DNA from: an uncultured Desulfovibrionaceae bacterium
GTDB lineage: Bacteria > Desulfobacterota > Desulfovibrionia > Desulfovibrionales > Desulfovibrionaceae
DNA: 64,000 nt
Assembly: GCA_944325195.1 (NCBI GenBank)
Contig: CALUZB010000004.1
Span: forward strand, 434,001 to 498,000
Direction: 5' to 3'
The notes beneath the pieces are model-generated. The model was not told the origin of the DNA. It did not search any database and saw only the letters and a list, made by a program, of their open reading frames with translations. Shown piece by piece: positions 36,343 to 46,252 of this stretch (its first letter is position 1; each line of letters starts with the position of its first letter). The translations under genes and the position numbers were made by a program.

Positions 36343-37425
36343 ATGCAAAATGCACAATTCAAAGCACGCCGGGACAGAGCCCGCGAGCTGATGTTGCAAA
36401 ATGGAATGGCTGCCCTGCTCATAGGACTGCCAGCTAACCGTTATTACTTGTCCGGATTCGAACTGCATGACCCCCAACCCAATGAAAGCTCCGGTTATCT
36501 GGCGATTCTTGAAAACGGCGAGGATATGCTGTTTACCGACGCGCGCTATCTGGAAGCAGCCAAACGGCTGTGGAAAGACAGCAACATTCACATATATAGA
36601 ACGCTCAGCGCCGCCCCGGGAGAAATCAATCAGAGAATTAAGGAACGGGCCGGGAAATCGGCCAAAGTCGGATTTGAATCCAGGTTAATGAGTGTGGCTT
36701 TTCACCGCGAATTCTGCCCCGGCCTGGATCTGGTTGCTGCAGATGGGTTGGTGGAGAAACTGAGGCTGATTAAGGATGCGGCGGAAATTGAGTTGATGCG
36801 CAAATCAGCACAGCTCAATCATCAACTGATGAACCATGTGCCGTCTTTACTGAAGCCGGGACGTACAGAAGCCCAGATTGCCTGGGAAATTGAGCAATTC
36901 TTCCGGAATAACGGCGCTTCAGGCAATGCGTTTGAGCCCATTGTGGCTGTAGGGCCGAATGCGGCTCTTCCCCATGCCATTCCCGGGAACAGCCAAATTG
37001 TGCAGGAGTGCTCCGTACTGGTTGATGTGGGAGCACGCCTGGCGGACTATAATTCCGATCAGACCCGTAGTTTCTGGGTGGGAGAACACCCGGCCAGATA
37101 TTTTACCGTTGCCCTGGAACAAATTCAGGAGGCGCAACGCCGCAGCATTGCAGCAATCAAGCCTGGGGCTATCTGCGCTGATGTGTACCACGCCGCCTAT
37201 AACTATCTCGCTGATTGCGGAGTGGCTGAACACTTCACCCACGGCCTTGGGCATGGGGTTGGGCTGGAAACACATGAAGCGCCTTCCCTGTCGCCGCGCA
37301 ATCCTCAACCGCTTGCACCGGGTATGATTGTTACTGTTGAACCCGGCCTGTATTACCCGGAATGGGGCGGCGTACGCTGGGAATATATGGTTCTTGTTAC
37401 CGAAAACGGCTGTGAGATTCTTTAA
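36343..37425 (+). CDS. M24-family aminopeptidase (Xaa-Pro type)
   Basis: 360 aa. Creatinase-like N-terminal domain (~1-125) and pita-bread catalytic domain. All five metal ligands are recognisable: Asp in LVDVGARL, Asp in YNSDQTRSFW, His in THGLGHGVG, Glu in TVEPGLYYPE and Glu in VRWEYMV. Cleaves N-terminal Xaa-Pro bonds of peptides in the cytosol. It overlaps the next gene by one base (TAATG), indicating translational coupling. Confidence 0.92.
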   Translation: MQNAQFKARRDRARELMLQNGMAALLIGLPANRYYLSGFELHDPQPNESSGYLAILENGEDMLFTDARYLEAAKRLWKDSNIHIYRTLSAAPGEINQRIKERAGKSAKVGFESRLMSVAFHREFCPGLDLVAADGLVEKLRLIKDAAEIELMRKSAQLNHQLMNHVPSLLKPGRTEAQIAWEIEQFFRNNGASGNAFEPIVAVGPNAALPHAIPGNSQIVQECSVLVDVGARLADYNSDQTRSFWVGEHPARYFTVALEQIQEAQRRSIAAIKPGAICADVYHAAYNYLADCGVAEHFTHGLGHGVGLETHEAPSLSPRNPQPLAPGMIVTVEPGLYYPEWGGVRWEYMVLVTENGCEIL

Positions 37426-37799
37426 TGGAAAACGCTTGTGAACTACGGCTGGTCGCTCCTAAAAAACAGCGCCGCTATCGAGGCGAAATTCTGCCCGCGC
37501 CTGAACGTTCAACCCGCCTGTATGTACAGATTGCTCCGCGTGATGTGGGCATGTTCAAATTTTTGCTGGAAGCAGAGGACAACCTCGGCTACATGAGTGT
37601 GGTTGACCGCTGGCAGGCTACTTTAAAAGTGGTGTTCAGCCCGCACCAGAAAAAAGCAATGAAGCTATGGCTCAAGGCCGCGGCTCAAACCCTACGGTTC
37701 CGGGAAATCTGGTTAACAGACAAAGAATGCCCCAAAAGAGAAAACCAGAAACTGAATTCTCTTGAATTGAAGCTGATTGTCAGGGACAAGCACGATTAA
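37425..37799 (+). CDS. DUF4911-family protein
   Basis: 124 aa, basic, soluble. The recognisable block is LYVQIAPRDVGMFKFLLEAEDNLGYMSVVDR near residues 31-62, matching the DUF4911 pattern of a small alpha/beta domain often found beside cell-envelope or peptidase genes in sulfate reducers. Coupled to the M24 peptidase gene by a TAATG junction. Function unknown. Confidence 0.75.
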   Translation: MENACELRLVAPKKQRRYRGEILPAPERSTRLYVQIAPRDVGMFKFLLEAEDNLGYMSVVDRWQATLKVVFSPHQKKAMKLWLKAAAQTLRFREIWLTDKECPKRENQKLNSLELKLIVRDKHD

Positions 37800-38403
37800 A
37801 GCAAATCAACTTTCAAAGTAATTTGCTTCGGCGGCTGCGCGGACAGACGCATGCGCCATAAATGAGTAAAAAACTGCGGTTTTTCTACGAAAAGCAAGCA
37901 GCGTGATGATTGCAGCGTAGAGTTAATTCTGAAAATACTCTGGATTGAATACTTGGCAATGAGCACGCGCTAACGGTCGGTGGACCACCCACCGACCGTT
38001 TTCTCGTTTTAGGAGAGTTGCGCAAAATCAGGAAGGTACTAATTATATAGCAAGGCCCGTGCCAATACCTTATTCTCAAAAATCACTAATGTTTTCAATA
38101 TGTTATACAAATATAAATTTTGATTTGAGTTTAAAAAATTTAACTGCTCGGGGTTTACGGTATGGATTACAGATAGCCCGGATAATTTATTGTACCGGGT
38201 ACATTTCTGTAAAATCTACTCCCGCAATGCTTTTAAGCCATACTAGTTTCAAAGTGCAATTTTTTAATCAGAATTTAGGGGCGGTAAATTAAAAATGAAA
38301 ATTTTTGTACTGCTCCTTAAGAACAAATTGAAATATTATAAGTTCTAATCATCGCGCTGCATGCGCAACTCAGAGCAGTTCCTTTCAAAGTTAATTTGCC
38401 ATA
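37800..38403. other. A+T-rich intergenic region
   Basis: Converges between DUF4911 (plus) and nrdG (minus). Contains the terminator at 37972-38000. From 38040 to 38400 it is strongly A+T-rich with no ORF that has a ribosome site. A KpnI-like palindrome GTACCGGGTAC lies near 38190. Confidence 0.35.
37972..38000 (+). terminator. terminator after the M24 peptidase/DUF4911 operon
   Basis: AACGGTCGGTGG (37972-37983) and CCACCGACCGTT (37989-38000), perfect 12-bp stem with a 5-nt loop, followed by TTCTCGTTTT. Confidence 0.88.
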
Positions 38404-39093
38404 TTATCTAATTCTGCAGTCACTCAGATGGTGCATAACCAGCTCTTTGAGCCTGGATAAATCAGGCGAAGAAAAACTCTGAGCGTAATTCGGCTTCAAG
38501 GCGTTTTCCCAATTCACCGCCTGCAGCCAAAGGGGAACCCCGGGAGCATACTCGGCAATGAGGCAAGCCAACTCCACAATACTTTGTTCATTAATAAACG
38601 GAGCGGCACAAGTAGTGCGAAACTCTGCAGGAATACCGCCTTGCCCGACTATTCGCATGCTTGTAATCAACTCCTCTGTGTATTGTTTTCCGTTTTCACT
38701 GAACACGCCATACCCAGGCAAAGACGTTTTCAAATCCATGGCGATATAATCAAGTAAGCTATCGTTAAGTAATGCCTCCAGCATTTGCGGATTTGTGCCG
38801 TTGGTGTCCAGTTTTAAGGAAAAACCCAGCTCTTTGACCCTTTTTGCAAATTCAGGCAAATCGCTATGAATGGTTGGCTCACCGCCGGAAATTACCACAC
38901 CTTGCAACTGGCATTTCCTTTTTTCCAAAAATGTAAATAACGCCTCAATGTCCACATTGTCTGTTCCCGGGCTCAGGAGAGCGGGATTGTGGCAATACGG
39001 GCAACACAAATTGCACCCCCTGGTGAATATGACCGCCGCTATTTTGCCGGGAAAATCAATGAATGAGTTTTTTTGAATTCCACCGATAATCAA
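38404..39093 (-). CDS. nrdG: anaerobic ribonucleotide reductase activating enzyme
   Basis: 229 aa radical-SAM enzyme that generates the glycyl radical in NrdD. The cluster motif is CNLCCPYC (C-x3-C-x2-C, ~27-34), with GGEP at ~70 for SAM binding. The start is a TTG preceded by AGGA at suitable distance, giving MIIGGIQKNSFIDFPG, the usual family opening. Lies 112 nt downstream of nrdD on the same strand, so it is presumably under the same riboswitch. Confidence 0.93.
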   Translation of the reverse strand: MIIGGIQKNSFIDFPGKIAAVIFTRGCNLCCPYCHNPALLSPGTDNVDIEALFTFLEKRKCQLQGVVISGGEPTIHSDLPEFAKRVKELGFSLKLDTNGTNPQMLEALLNDSLLDYIAMDLKTSLPGYGVFSENGKQYTEELITSMRIVGQGGIPAEFRTTCAAPFINEQSIVELACLIAEYAPGVPLWLQAVNWENALKPNYAQSFSSPDLSRLKELVMHHLSDCRIR

Positions 39094-39205
39094 TGCTTAA
39101 TTCCTGGTCAGGCTTATACAGGCGCTTATGATAACCATAAGAAGTCAGTAAACCGTTCCAGGCAAGGGGCATAGCTGCGCCCCCTGCCTGGTTTAACGTG
39201 TGCAA

Positions 39206-41347
39206 TCAGGCCACATTTTCCGTATGTCTCGGGCTCTCGCTTTCTTCAAGCGCGGAGGGGACCCGATAAGTTTTACGCATGGAATACTCGCATTGCTTGC
39301 CGTCATTCCAACGTTGCACCGGGCGCAAGTAACCCACTACCCGCGAATAAACCTCTGTTTTGGTCCCGCAATGCGGACACTCGTACACTTCCCCTTTGAG
39401 ATAGCCATGTTCCGGGCATACGCTGAAGGTTGGGGTAAGGGTGAAATAAGGCAACTTATATCCGGCTGTTATCCGGCGGACCAGATTCGCCACAACTTTG
39501 GTGTCGTTGATTTCCTCACCTATGAAGCCGTGTAATACCGTACCACCGGTATAACTTGCCTGAAGATCATCTTGCAGGTCCAGCACCTCAAAAATGTCAT
39601 CTGAAAAATTAACGGGCAGATGAGTCGAATTGGTGTAAAACGGTGCTTTGCCTTTCGCCACCAGGGCATTATTGGCAAAATTGATGCCGGGATAACGTTT
39701 TTGGTCAAGGCGCGCCAAGCGGTACGATGTGCCCTCGGCGGGCGTGGCTTCCAGATTGTAAAAGTCGCCTGTTTCTTCCTGGAACTTGGCAAGCAGAGAA
39801 CGGATATATTCCAACACGCGCAGGGAGAAATCACGCCCTTCCGGAGTAGCAATGCCTTTGCCGAAAAGGTTCAGGCAGCATTCATTCATGCCAACCAGGC
39901 CAATGGTTGAAAAATGGTTGGTCCAGAATTTTCCGGTGCGCGCCTTCACATCCCGCAGATAAAAGGTAGTGTAAGGGTAAAGTCCGCCTTCCGTAAACTG
40001 TTCGAGCACTTTACGCTTGATCACCAGACTGTCTTTGGCTAAATTTACCAGACTGTCCAAACGCGCGAAAAATTCTTCCTCATTTGCCGCCACATGCCCC
40101 ATACGGGGAAGATTGAGCGTTACCACGCCTATGGAACCAGTAAGCGGGTTCGCCCCGAACAGGCCGCCGCCCCGCTTTCTCAGCTCCCGGTTGTCCAGGC
40201 GCAAACGACAGCACATGGAACGGGCATCTTCCGGGTTCATGTCGGAATTTACAAAATTGGAAAAATAGGGAATGCCGTAACGGCCGGTCATTTTCCAGAT
40301 TGCTTCAAAACGGGGACTGTTCCAATCAAAATCTTTGGTTATATTGTAAGTGGGAATGGGGAAAGTGAATACTCTGCCTTTATTATCCCCTTCCATCATC
40401 ACTTCTGCAAACGCCTGGTTCAAGACATCCATTTCCGCCTGGTAGTCGCCGTAGGTTGTATCCTGCAGTTTGCCCCCGATGATCACCGGCTCATTTTTCA
40501 AGCCGGCAGGCACGTCCATATCCATGGTGATATTGGTAAACGGGGTCTGGAAACCTACCCGGGTAGGGATATTGATGTTAAACACGAACTCTTGCAAAGC
40601 CTGCTTGACTTCCTGTCTGCTTAAGTGGTCGTGCCGGATAAACGGAGCGAGCAGGGTATCGAAACTGGAAACCGCCTGAGCGCCGGCAGCCTCACCTTGT
40701 AAGGTGTAGAAGAAGTTCACCAACTGCCCTAAAGCCGAACGAAAATGTTTGGGCGGAGCGCTTTCGATGTTGCCGGCCAAACCTTTAAATCCTTCGCGCA
40801 ACAAATCCTGTAAATCCCAACCCACACAATATACTGAAAGCAGATTAAGGTCGTGCAGATGAAAATCGCCGCTGCGGTGGGCGTCTCGGATTTGCGGGGT
40901 GTAAATGCGGTTCAGCCAGTACTCGCTGGTCACATCGGAAGCGATGTGGTGGTTCAGGCCCTGAAGAGAGAAGCCCATATTCGAATTTTCACGCACCCGC
41001 CAGTCCAGCTTCTCCAGATAACCATCCATCAAATCAATATTTGCTTTAGATGAAATCTGCCGGATCTGGGCATGTTGTTCGCGGTAAAGGATATAAGCCT
41101 TGGCTGTTGCCAGAAAAGGAGAATCAAGCAATACCTCTTCCACTACATCCTGAATAAATTCCACATCGGGCAAGGGCCCCATTTGCATGGCCCGGGCCAA
41201 AGAAAGTACCCGCATGGTTAAACGGCGGGCCTCCTTTTCGGAAAATTCGCCGGTAGCTTCGCCGGCTTTACGAATGGCGTTGACTATTTTGCTGGAATCG
41301 AAAGGAACAACGCGGTTATCGCGTTTTCTGATTTTGTCGAAGAACAT
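39206..41347 (-). CDS. nrdD: class III anaerobic ribonucleoside-triphosphate reductase
   Basis: 713 aa. An N-terminal ATP-cone (~5-95, VVPFDSSKIVNAIRKA) precedes the ten-stranded barrel. The C-terminal zinc site is CPEHGY ... CPHCG (~655-672) and the glycyl radical lies in RVVGYLRPVQRWN near residue 684. Makes deoxyribonucleotides without oxygen or B12. AGGAG lies 5 nt before the ATG. A cobalamin riboswitch in the leader implies that it is repressed when B12 is plentiful, so a B12-dependent class II enzyme probably exists elsewhere. Confidence 0.95.
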   Translation of the reverse strand: MFFDKIRKRDNRVVPFDSSKIVNAIRKAGEATGEFSEKEARRLTMRVLSLARAMQMGPLPDVEFIQDVVEEVLLDSPFLATAKAYILYREQHAQIRQISSKANIDLMDGYLEKLDWRVRENSNMGFSLQGLNHHIASDVTSEYWLNRIYTPQIRDAHRSGDFHLHDLNLLSVYCVGWDLQDLLREGFKGLAGNIESAPPKHFRSALGQLVNFFYTLQGEAAGAQAVSSFDTLLAPFIRHDHLSRQEVKQALQEFVFNINIPTRVGFQTPFTNITMDMDVPAGLKNEPVIIGGKLQDTTYGDYQAEMDVLNQAFAEVMMEGDNKGRVFTFPIPTYNITKDFDWNSPRFEAIWKMTGRYGIPYFSNFVNSDMNPEDARSMCCRLRLDNRELRKRGGGLFGANPLTGSIGVVTLNLPRMGHVAANEEEFFARLDSLVNLAKDSLVIKRKVLEQFTEGGLYPYTTFYLRDVKARTGKFWTNHFSTIGLVGMNECCLNLFGKGIATPEGRDFSLRVLEYIRSLLAKFQEETGDFYNLEATPAEGTSYRLARLDQKRYPGINFANNALVAKGKAPFYTNSTHLPVNFSDDIFEVLDLQDDLQASYTGGTVLHGFIGEEINDTKVVANLVRRITAGYKLPYFTLTPTFSVCPEHGYLKGEVYECPHCGTKTEVYSRVVGYLRPVQRWNDGKQCEYSMRKTYRVPSALEESESPRHTENVA

Positions 41348-42123
41348 TGGAACTCCTGAAAAGGGGCGGTATGGTTGTTTTGCGGAAAATACGCAAAAGA
41401 AGAACGGCAGAGATGCACGCGCAATAAAGCCCCGTTACGCGGCAGCCTGTGAACCTGGATTGGCGCTGACTGAAACCACAAGAGCGGTTCAACGCGCAAA
41501 TCACCGCATGAGGCAGGTCTTCCGGCTGGCCTGGATACAAGTATGTATCCCTTGCCCCCCTTCCCGGATATCTCCAGTGGTTTATGGGGCATTCCCGGCG
41601 TGGTAACCGGGGGCTTCACGGCGGCGGGTCCGCTCCTGATTTACACAGGATTCCCTATTATCCTTAAACCATGCGTTCAACCTGTAAAATCCGGGTTGAC
41701 GCATAATCAAGGCACCTCATGTGCGCAATTTAAAAGGATACAGCTCTCCAGTCAATGCTGTCTGAAGAAAATGGGGGGGGATCGATTTCCGACAAATCCT
41801 CTAAATTTTTTTTAAAGCTTTCCCTCAGCTTTCCGGAGTCCGTTGTTTGCCAAGGCTTATTTGCTGATAACTAATATCAATATTAAAAATTTCTCTTAAA
41901 AAAGAATTTCGGGCATTTTTGGAATCAACTAATTATTTTAACTAACACCCGCTTTACCTCGAAATCGTCCTTTTTAGGCGAAATTTTGATTTCGTATGTA
42001 ATTTCCAGATGATAAGTCAGGTTCCAGTGCTTTCGCAGCCCAAATAACTGCTGAACACCGAACTATTGACTATCCGGCTGAGCAAAGTTAATTTTACCAA
42101 TCAACAATCAAGAGGAAGAGCAA
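41348..42123. other. divergent region between nrdD and lysA
   Basis: Contains the nrdD leader with its riboswitch (41500-41690) and, from 41700 to 42123, A+T-rich sequence with the promoters of both genes. A hairpin TTTTGCG/CGCAAAA on the minus strand near 41372-41392 lies ~30 nt before the nrdD start and may be part of the expression platform. A G8 tract lies at about 41773-41780. Confidence 0.45.
41500..41690 (-). promoter_or_regulatory. cobalamin (AdoCbl) riboswitch upstream of nrdD
   Basis: Read on the minus strand the aptamer has P1 CGCATG/CATGCG (41670-41675 with 41505-41510), AATAGGGAATCC, the GTGTAAATCAGGAGCGGACCCGCC core split around GCGGACCCGCC, CCGTGA, and the 3' B12 box AGCCGGAAGACCTGCC (about 41512-41527). 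These match the consensus order of the cobalamin riboswitch. It lies ~150 nt upstream of the nrdD start and would lower nrdDG expression when adenosylcobalamin is bound. Confidence 0.92.
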
Positions 42124-43395
42124 ATGAAACTGAATACTCTGCGTTCCACCTATACAGATGGTCTTGAATTTTTCGGCAAACTTTCCCCCTATGAACTTGC
42201 GGCGAAATATGGCACTCCGCTTTATATATATAATGAAAAAATACTGCGAGAGCGTTGCCGGGATCTGCTGGCTTTATCGGACCACCCCGGCTTTGCAGTG
42301 AACTACTCCGTTAAAGCCAATGCCAATCTGGCCCTTTTGCGGATAATCCGCTCCGAAGGCCTGATTGCGGACTCCATGTCCCCGGGTGAAGTTTATATCG
42401 CCATGCAAGCCGGATTTTCCGCTGATCAGATACTTTATGTCTGCAACAACGTATCCGGGGAAGAAATGCGCTATCCGCTGGAACGCGGCATACTGGTAAG
42501 CGTCGATTCTCTGCGCCAGCTTGAGGAGCTGGGCAAGGTAAATCGTGGCGGCAAAGCGGTAGTCAGATTTAACCCGGGCATTGGGGCCGGGCACCACAAA
42601 AAGGTAATTACCGCCGGGGCGGAAACAAAATTCGGCATCGGCGCCGGCGATATCCCGGAAATGCAGGATATCCTTGCCCGCTACGAGATGAAACTTGCCG
42701 GCGTTAACCAGCATATCGGCTCGCTGTTTCTTGACCCGCAAGGATATCTGGACGCGGTTGACGTTCTGCTTGACCTTGCCCGCGCATTCCTGCCGGATCT
42801 TGAACTTATTGATTTTGGCGGTGGATTCGGCATTCCTTATCAGAAGTACGCGGGGCAGGCCCGGCTGGATTTGACCGGCATGGCCAGGGAATTCGACGCG
42901 CGCATCAAGGCGTTCTCCCGGGAGACCGGGTATCGAGGACGCTTCCTGATTGAGCCGGGGCGCTATATCTCCGCTGAATGCGGCTTACTGCTCGGAGCCG
43001 TGCACAATACCAAAAATAATGGGAATATCCGATTTGTGGGAACGGATCTCGGGTTCAACACGCTTATGCGCCCGGTGCTTTACGGCTCTTTCCATGACAT
43101 TGAAATCTACCGCGAAGGGGCAGGCCCGGATAATAATCTGATGCCGCAAACACTGGTGGGCAATATCTGCGAATCCGGCGATATCCTGGCTAAAGACCGG
43201 GAGCTGCCGGAAATGCAGGTAGGGGATTTAGTTGCCGCTCTGGACGCCGGTGCATACGGCTATGTGATGAGTTCATCTTACAACCAGCGTCTGCGCCCGG
43301 CCGAAGTACTGATTGACGAAAAAGGCGACGATATTCTGATTCGCCGTCGCGAAACGTTGGAAGATCTGCTCCACCTCACCCCAATCAATATCTGA
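42124..43395 (+). CDS. lysA: diaminopimelate decarboxylase
   Basis: 423 aa PLP enzyme, last step of lysine synthesis. PLP lysine in NYSVKANANL (~60), HIGS (~197), the phosphate loop GGGFGIPY (~237), EPGRYIS, CESGD (~345) and DAGAYGY (~375) are all in place. Length is typical. A strong AGAGGAAGAG site precedes the ATG. Monocistronic, with its own terminator. Confidence 0.95.
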   Translation: MKLNTLRSTYTDGLEFFGKLSPYELAAKYGTPLYIYNEKILRERCRDLLALSDHPGFAVNYSVKANANLALLRIIRSEGLIADSMSPGEVYIAMQAGFSADQILYVCNNVSGEEMRYPLERGILVSVDSLRQLEELGKVNRGGKAVVRFNPGIGAGHHKKVITAGAETKFGIGAGDIPEMQDILARYEMKLAGVNQHIGSLFLDPQGYLDAVDVLLDLARAFLPDLELIDFGGGFGIPYQKYAGQARLDLTGMAREFDARIKAFSRETGYRGRFLIEPGRYISAECGLLLGAVHNTKNNGNIRFVGTDLGFNTLMRPVLYGSFHDIEIYREGAGPDNNLMPQTLVGNICESGDILAKDRELPEMQVGDLVAALDAGAYGYVMSSSYNQRLRPAEVLIDEKGDDILIRRRETLEDLLHLTPINI

Positions 43396-43406
43396 TGCGT
43401 GATTGC

Positions 43407-43443
43407 AAAGGGGGACCGAAAGTTACATTTCCGGCCCCCCTTT
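43407..43443 (+). terminator. lysA terminator
   Basis: AAAGGGGGACCG pairs with CGGCCCCCCTTT (one bulge) and is followed by CTTATAA. Lies 12 nt after the lysA stop. Confidence 0.8.
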
Positions 43444-43905
43444 CTTATAAAGCTTTTCGGTAGTCTTTATATCGCGCCAGACTCTGCCTGACCTCAGAAG
43501 CCATTCATAAATGACTTCTGGCTGGAACAGCTCAGCTGCTTTTTAGTATCACGCTTCTCCTTCACAAAGACCTTATCCCGACCAGTGCGATAAGGCATGG
43601 AGTATGTCATGCCGTTATAGCCTTGGCTTGTAATTATAGATTGAGCTTATAAGCCTGCTGTCGTTGCAATTCACTTTATCTAAACGATTACACACGAGTT
43701 ATACTTTGGATCAGTTAAGCTTGAGTCGCTATTGCGGTATGATCAATTCTATAATTTGCTTAATCCCCTTTACACTTTAGCGCAAATTGTTATTGTACTG
43801 GCTGGGAATGCAAGATTAATCCCTTTAAGCTAACGCAAAGGGTACAACAGAGCGGGAAAGCTTGTTGAAACAACTTCTTTTCCGTATTACTGAAATCTCT
43901 TATCT
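43444..43905. other. intergenic region with several small hairpins
   Basis: No gene. Hairpins are CAGAAG/CTTCTG with inner CATT/AATG (43495-43520), CAGC/GCTG running into CTTTTT (~43530-43545), and CCTTATC/GATAAGG (~43570-43595). They may be a second termination zone or remnants. The right half is A+T-rich and should contain the MATE gene promoter. Confidence 0.3.
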
Positions 43906-45306
43906 ATGGCTAATACTAACGGTATCGGCGGCTTCTCATACCGCTCTCTTCTGGCATTGACCTGGCCCCAATTCATGATGATGCTCCTACAAATGCTCAT
44001 TGGGTTCACTGATGTGTATGTGGCCGGACGCATCGGCTCCAGTGTACAGGCAGCAATGGGGATGGTGCTGGAATGCTTCTTCATGATGATCATCATTGCC
44101 AGCACCACTTCGAATGGAATGCTGGCCACAGTCGGGCAGTCAGTAGGGGCCCAAAAGTATGTGCGCGCCCAACGTTACGCCGGTATGGGCATAATGATTG
44201 CCATAGCCGTCTGCTTTCTGTTAATATTTTCGGTTTACTTTAACCGGAATTTGATTCTGAATTTGATCAAAGTGCCGGAAGAAATTCAGCCGGTGGGCAT
44301 TTACTTTCTAAACGTCATTCTGCTGACCTTACCTTCCCACTATATGCTGGTGCTTTCCGGCGCAATTTTCCGTGCTTACGGCAAAGTCTGGATTCCCCTT
44401 TGTGCCATTGCCATTGCCTTTGTAATCAACGTATTTTGTGATTTCGGGTTTGGCCTGGGTTACTTCGGGCTGCCCGCATTCGGCTATAAAGGTATTGCCT
44501 GGGCAACTTTTTTCTCCGTATCTGCCGCTGCTGTTTTTAATGTAATCGTGCTGATCAAGCTGGGTCTGATAAGCCGCAAGTCGCTTGTGGGCTGGCGTTG
44601 GATTAAAAAAGGCGCGCCCTATCTGATTAAAATCAGCATCCCTACCTTCATTATGCAAGTATTTTGGAACATGGGCTACATTGTTTTATATATGGTAACC
44701 GCAACCTTGCCCTCAGACAGTATTAACGCGGTTGCCGGCCTGACCACCGGCCTGAATATTGAAGGCATTCTGTATATGCCTGGAGCCGCTTTCAGTATGA
44801 CCGCCGCAATAGTTGTGGGAAATTTGCTGGGCGCGCGCAAAGTGACAGAGGCCAGAAAAGCAGTTGCCCGTATTTTGAAAGTGGGTACAATTTTAATGTG
44901 CTGCGTGGCCTTAGGTTTATGGTTCTTAGCCCCTTTAATTTCGGCCAAGGTCGCATCAGATCAATATGTGGCGGCTCACGCCCTCACCTATCTGCGCTTC
45001 AATATTTGCTCTACCCCATTCACGATGTTCAGTATCATTCTCAACGGTTGTATGGTCGGGGCAGGAGCCACACGCTATAATCTTATTGCCAATACCGGAA
45101 GCACCTGGCTGGTGCGTTTGCCTATTGCCTATCTGTTCGGACATGTACTTTGGCAAACTTCTACCGGAGTGTTCATGTCCATGCTGATTTCACAGGTTTT
45201 TCTTTCTTCAACCTTGTTTTATGTGTTTAAATACAAAGACTGGCCGAGATTCGCCATGATCAAGGCTGAAGCGCGGACCAAAACAGGGCACGCGAATGTC
45301 GGGTAA
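43906..45306 (+). CDS. MATE-family multidrug efflux pump
   Basis: 466 aa with ~12 hydrophobic helices in two six-helix halves. N-terminal marks WPQFMMMLLQMLIGFTDVYVAGRIG and the SQxxGAQ-like QSVGAQKY are typical of MATE/NorM proteins, which export cationic drugs or metabolites with Na+ or H+ exchange. The ribosome site before ATG 43906 is weak. The DUF2156 gene follows 49 nt downstream and may be cotranscribed. Confidence 0.92.
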   Translation: MANTNGIGGFSYRSLLALTWPQFMMMLLQMLIGFTDVYVAGRIGSSVQAAMGMVLECFFMMIIIASTTSNGMLATVGQSVGAQKYVRAQRYAGMGIMIAIAVCFLLIFSVYFNRNLILNLIKVPEEIQPVGIYFLNVILLTLPSHYMLVLSGAIFRAYGKVWIPLCAIAIAFVINVFCDFGFGLGYFGLPAFGYKGIAWATFFSVSAAAVFNVIVLIKLGLISRKSLVGWRWIKKGAPYLIKISIPTFIMQVFWNMGYIVLYMVTATLPSDSINAVAGLTTGLNIEGILYMPGAAFSMTAAIVVGNLLGARKVTEARKAVARILKVGTILMCCVALGLWFLAPLISAKVASDQYVAAHALTYLRFNICSTPFTMFSIILNGCMVGAGATRYNLIANTGSTWLVRLPIAYLFGHVLWQTSTGVFMSMLISQVFLSSTLFYVFKYKDWPRFAMIKAEARTKTGHANVG

Positions 45307-45355
45307 AGCCACCTGCAATCAGCTCGATAACAATTAACCAATGCTGGAGTTTACC

Positions 45356-46252
45356 ATGGAACTTAATTTTGCTCCCATCACTCTCCCGGAAAAACCCGGC
45401 GACAACGGACACCGTTATCTTGATCTGCTCGCCAAAACTCCTTCACTGGCTTCAGATTATTCTCTGTCCAATATCTGGGGCTGGTGTGAACATTATGGAC
45501 TGGAATGGGCTTTTTGTGAAAAAGACTTAGCCTGGATACGCCAGACTAAACCATATACCCGCTACTGGGCGCCGGTGGGGGACTGGTATTCAATCCCGTG
45601 GTCTGACTGCTGCCTTGAGCCCGGCACGGAAATTACACGGGTACCGGAAGAACTTGCAGGTATCTGGCAGAAGGCAAGGCCGGACCGGATTGAGCTTAAA
45701 GAAGAACGGGGAGCCTGGGACTATGTGTATCTGGTCGAAGAGTTGGCCACACTCAAGGGCAATCGTTTTCATAAGAAAAAAAACCACTACAACCAATTCC
45801 TCAAGCTGTACAACTGGGAATACAAAAGTATGCAGGCTTCCGATATTGAAGCTGTGCTGGATATGCAGGAAGAGTGGGTGAAATGGCAGGAAGATCCTTC
45901 TGCCAGTCTGACGGCTGAGAATAAAGCCATTGAGCGGGTGCTGTGCAACTGGGAAAAGCTGCCGAACCTGATCGGCGGCCTGATTTTGATTGACGGCAAA
46001 CTGAAAGCCTACACTGTGGGCGAACCTCTGTCACCGCGCGGCAATGATATGGTGGTCATTCATTTTGAAAAGGCCTGCACGGAATACCGGGGGCTTTACC
46101 AAGCCATAAACGCCATGTTCTTACAAAATGACGCGAGCCGTTTCAAATATGTCAATCGCGAGCAGGATCTGGATGACCCCGGGCTGCGCAAAGCCAAAGA
46201 AAGCTATAACCCGGTTGACTATGTTAAGAAACAGATTGTTTACTTCAAGTAG
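45356..46252 (+). CDS. DUF2156 (GNAT-fold, lysyl-phosphatidylglycerol-synthase-like) protein
   Basis: 298 aa, soluble. Two tandem GNAT-like halves are suggested. Landmarks are DYSLSNIWGW near the N terminus, KGNRFHKKKNHYNQFLK at ~133-150 and the closing NREQDLDDPGLRKAKESYNPV, all typical of DUF2156. The fold resembles the aminoacyl-transferring domain of MprF but without its membrane part, so the substrate is uncertain. Start at 45356 because GGAG lies 6 nt upstream; a frame from 45341 is less likely. Confidence 0.85.
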   Translation: MELNFAPITLPEKPGDNGHRYLDLLAKTPSLASDYSLSNIWGWCEHYGLEWAFCEKDLAWIRQTKPYTRYWAPVGDWYSIPWSDCCLEPGTEITRVPEELAGIWQKARPDRIELKEERGAWDYVYLVEELATLKGNRFHKKKNHYNQFLKLYNWEYKSMQASDIEAVLDMQEEWVKWQEDPSASLTAENKAIERVLCNWEKLPNLIGGLILIDGKLKAYTVGEPLSPRGNDMVVIHFEKACTEYRGLYQAINAMFLQNDASRFKYVNREQDLDDPGLRKAKESYNPVDYVKKQIVYFK

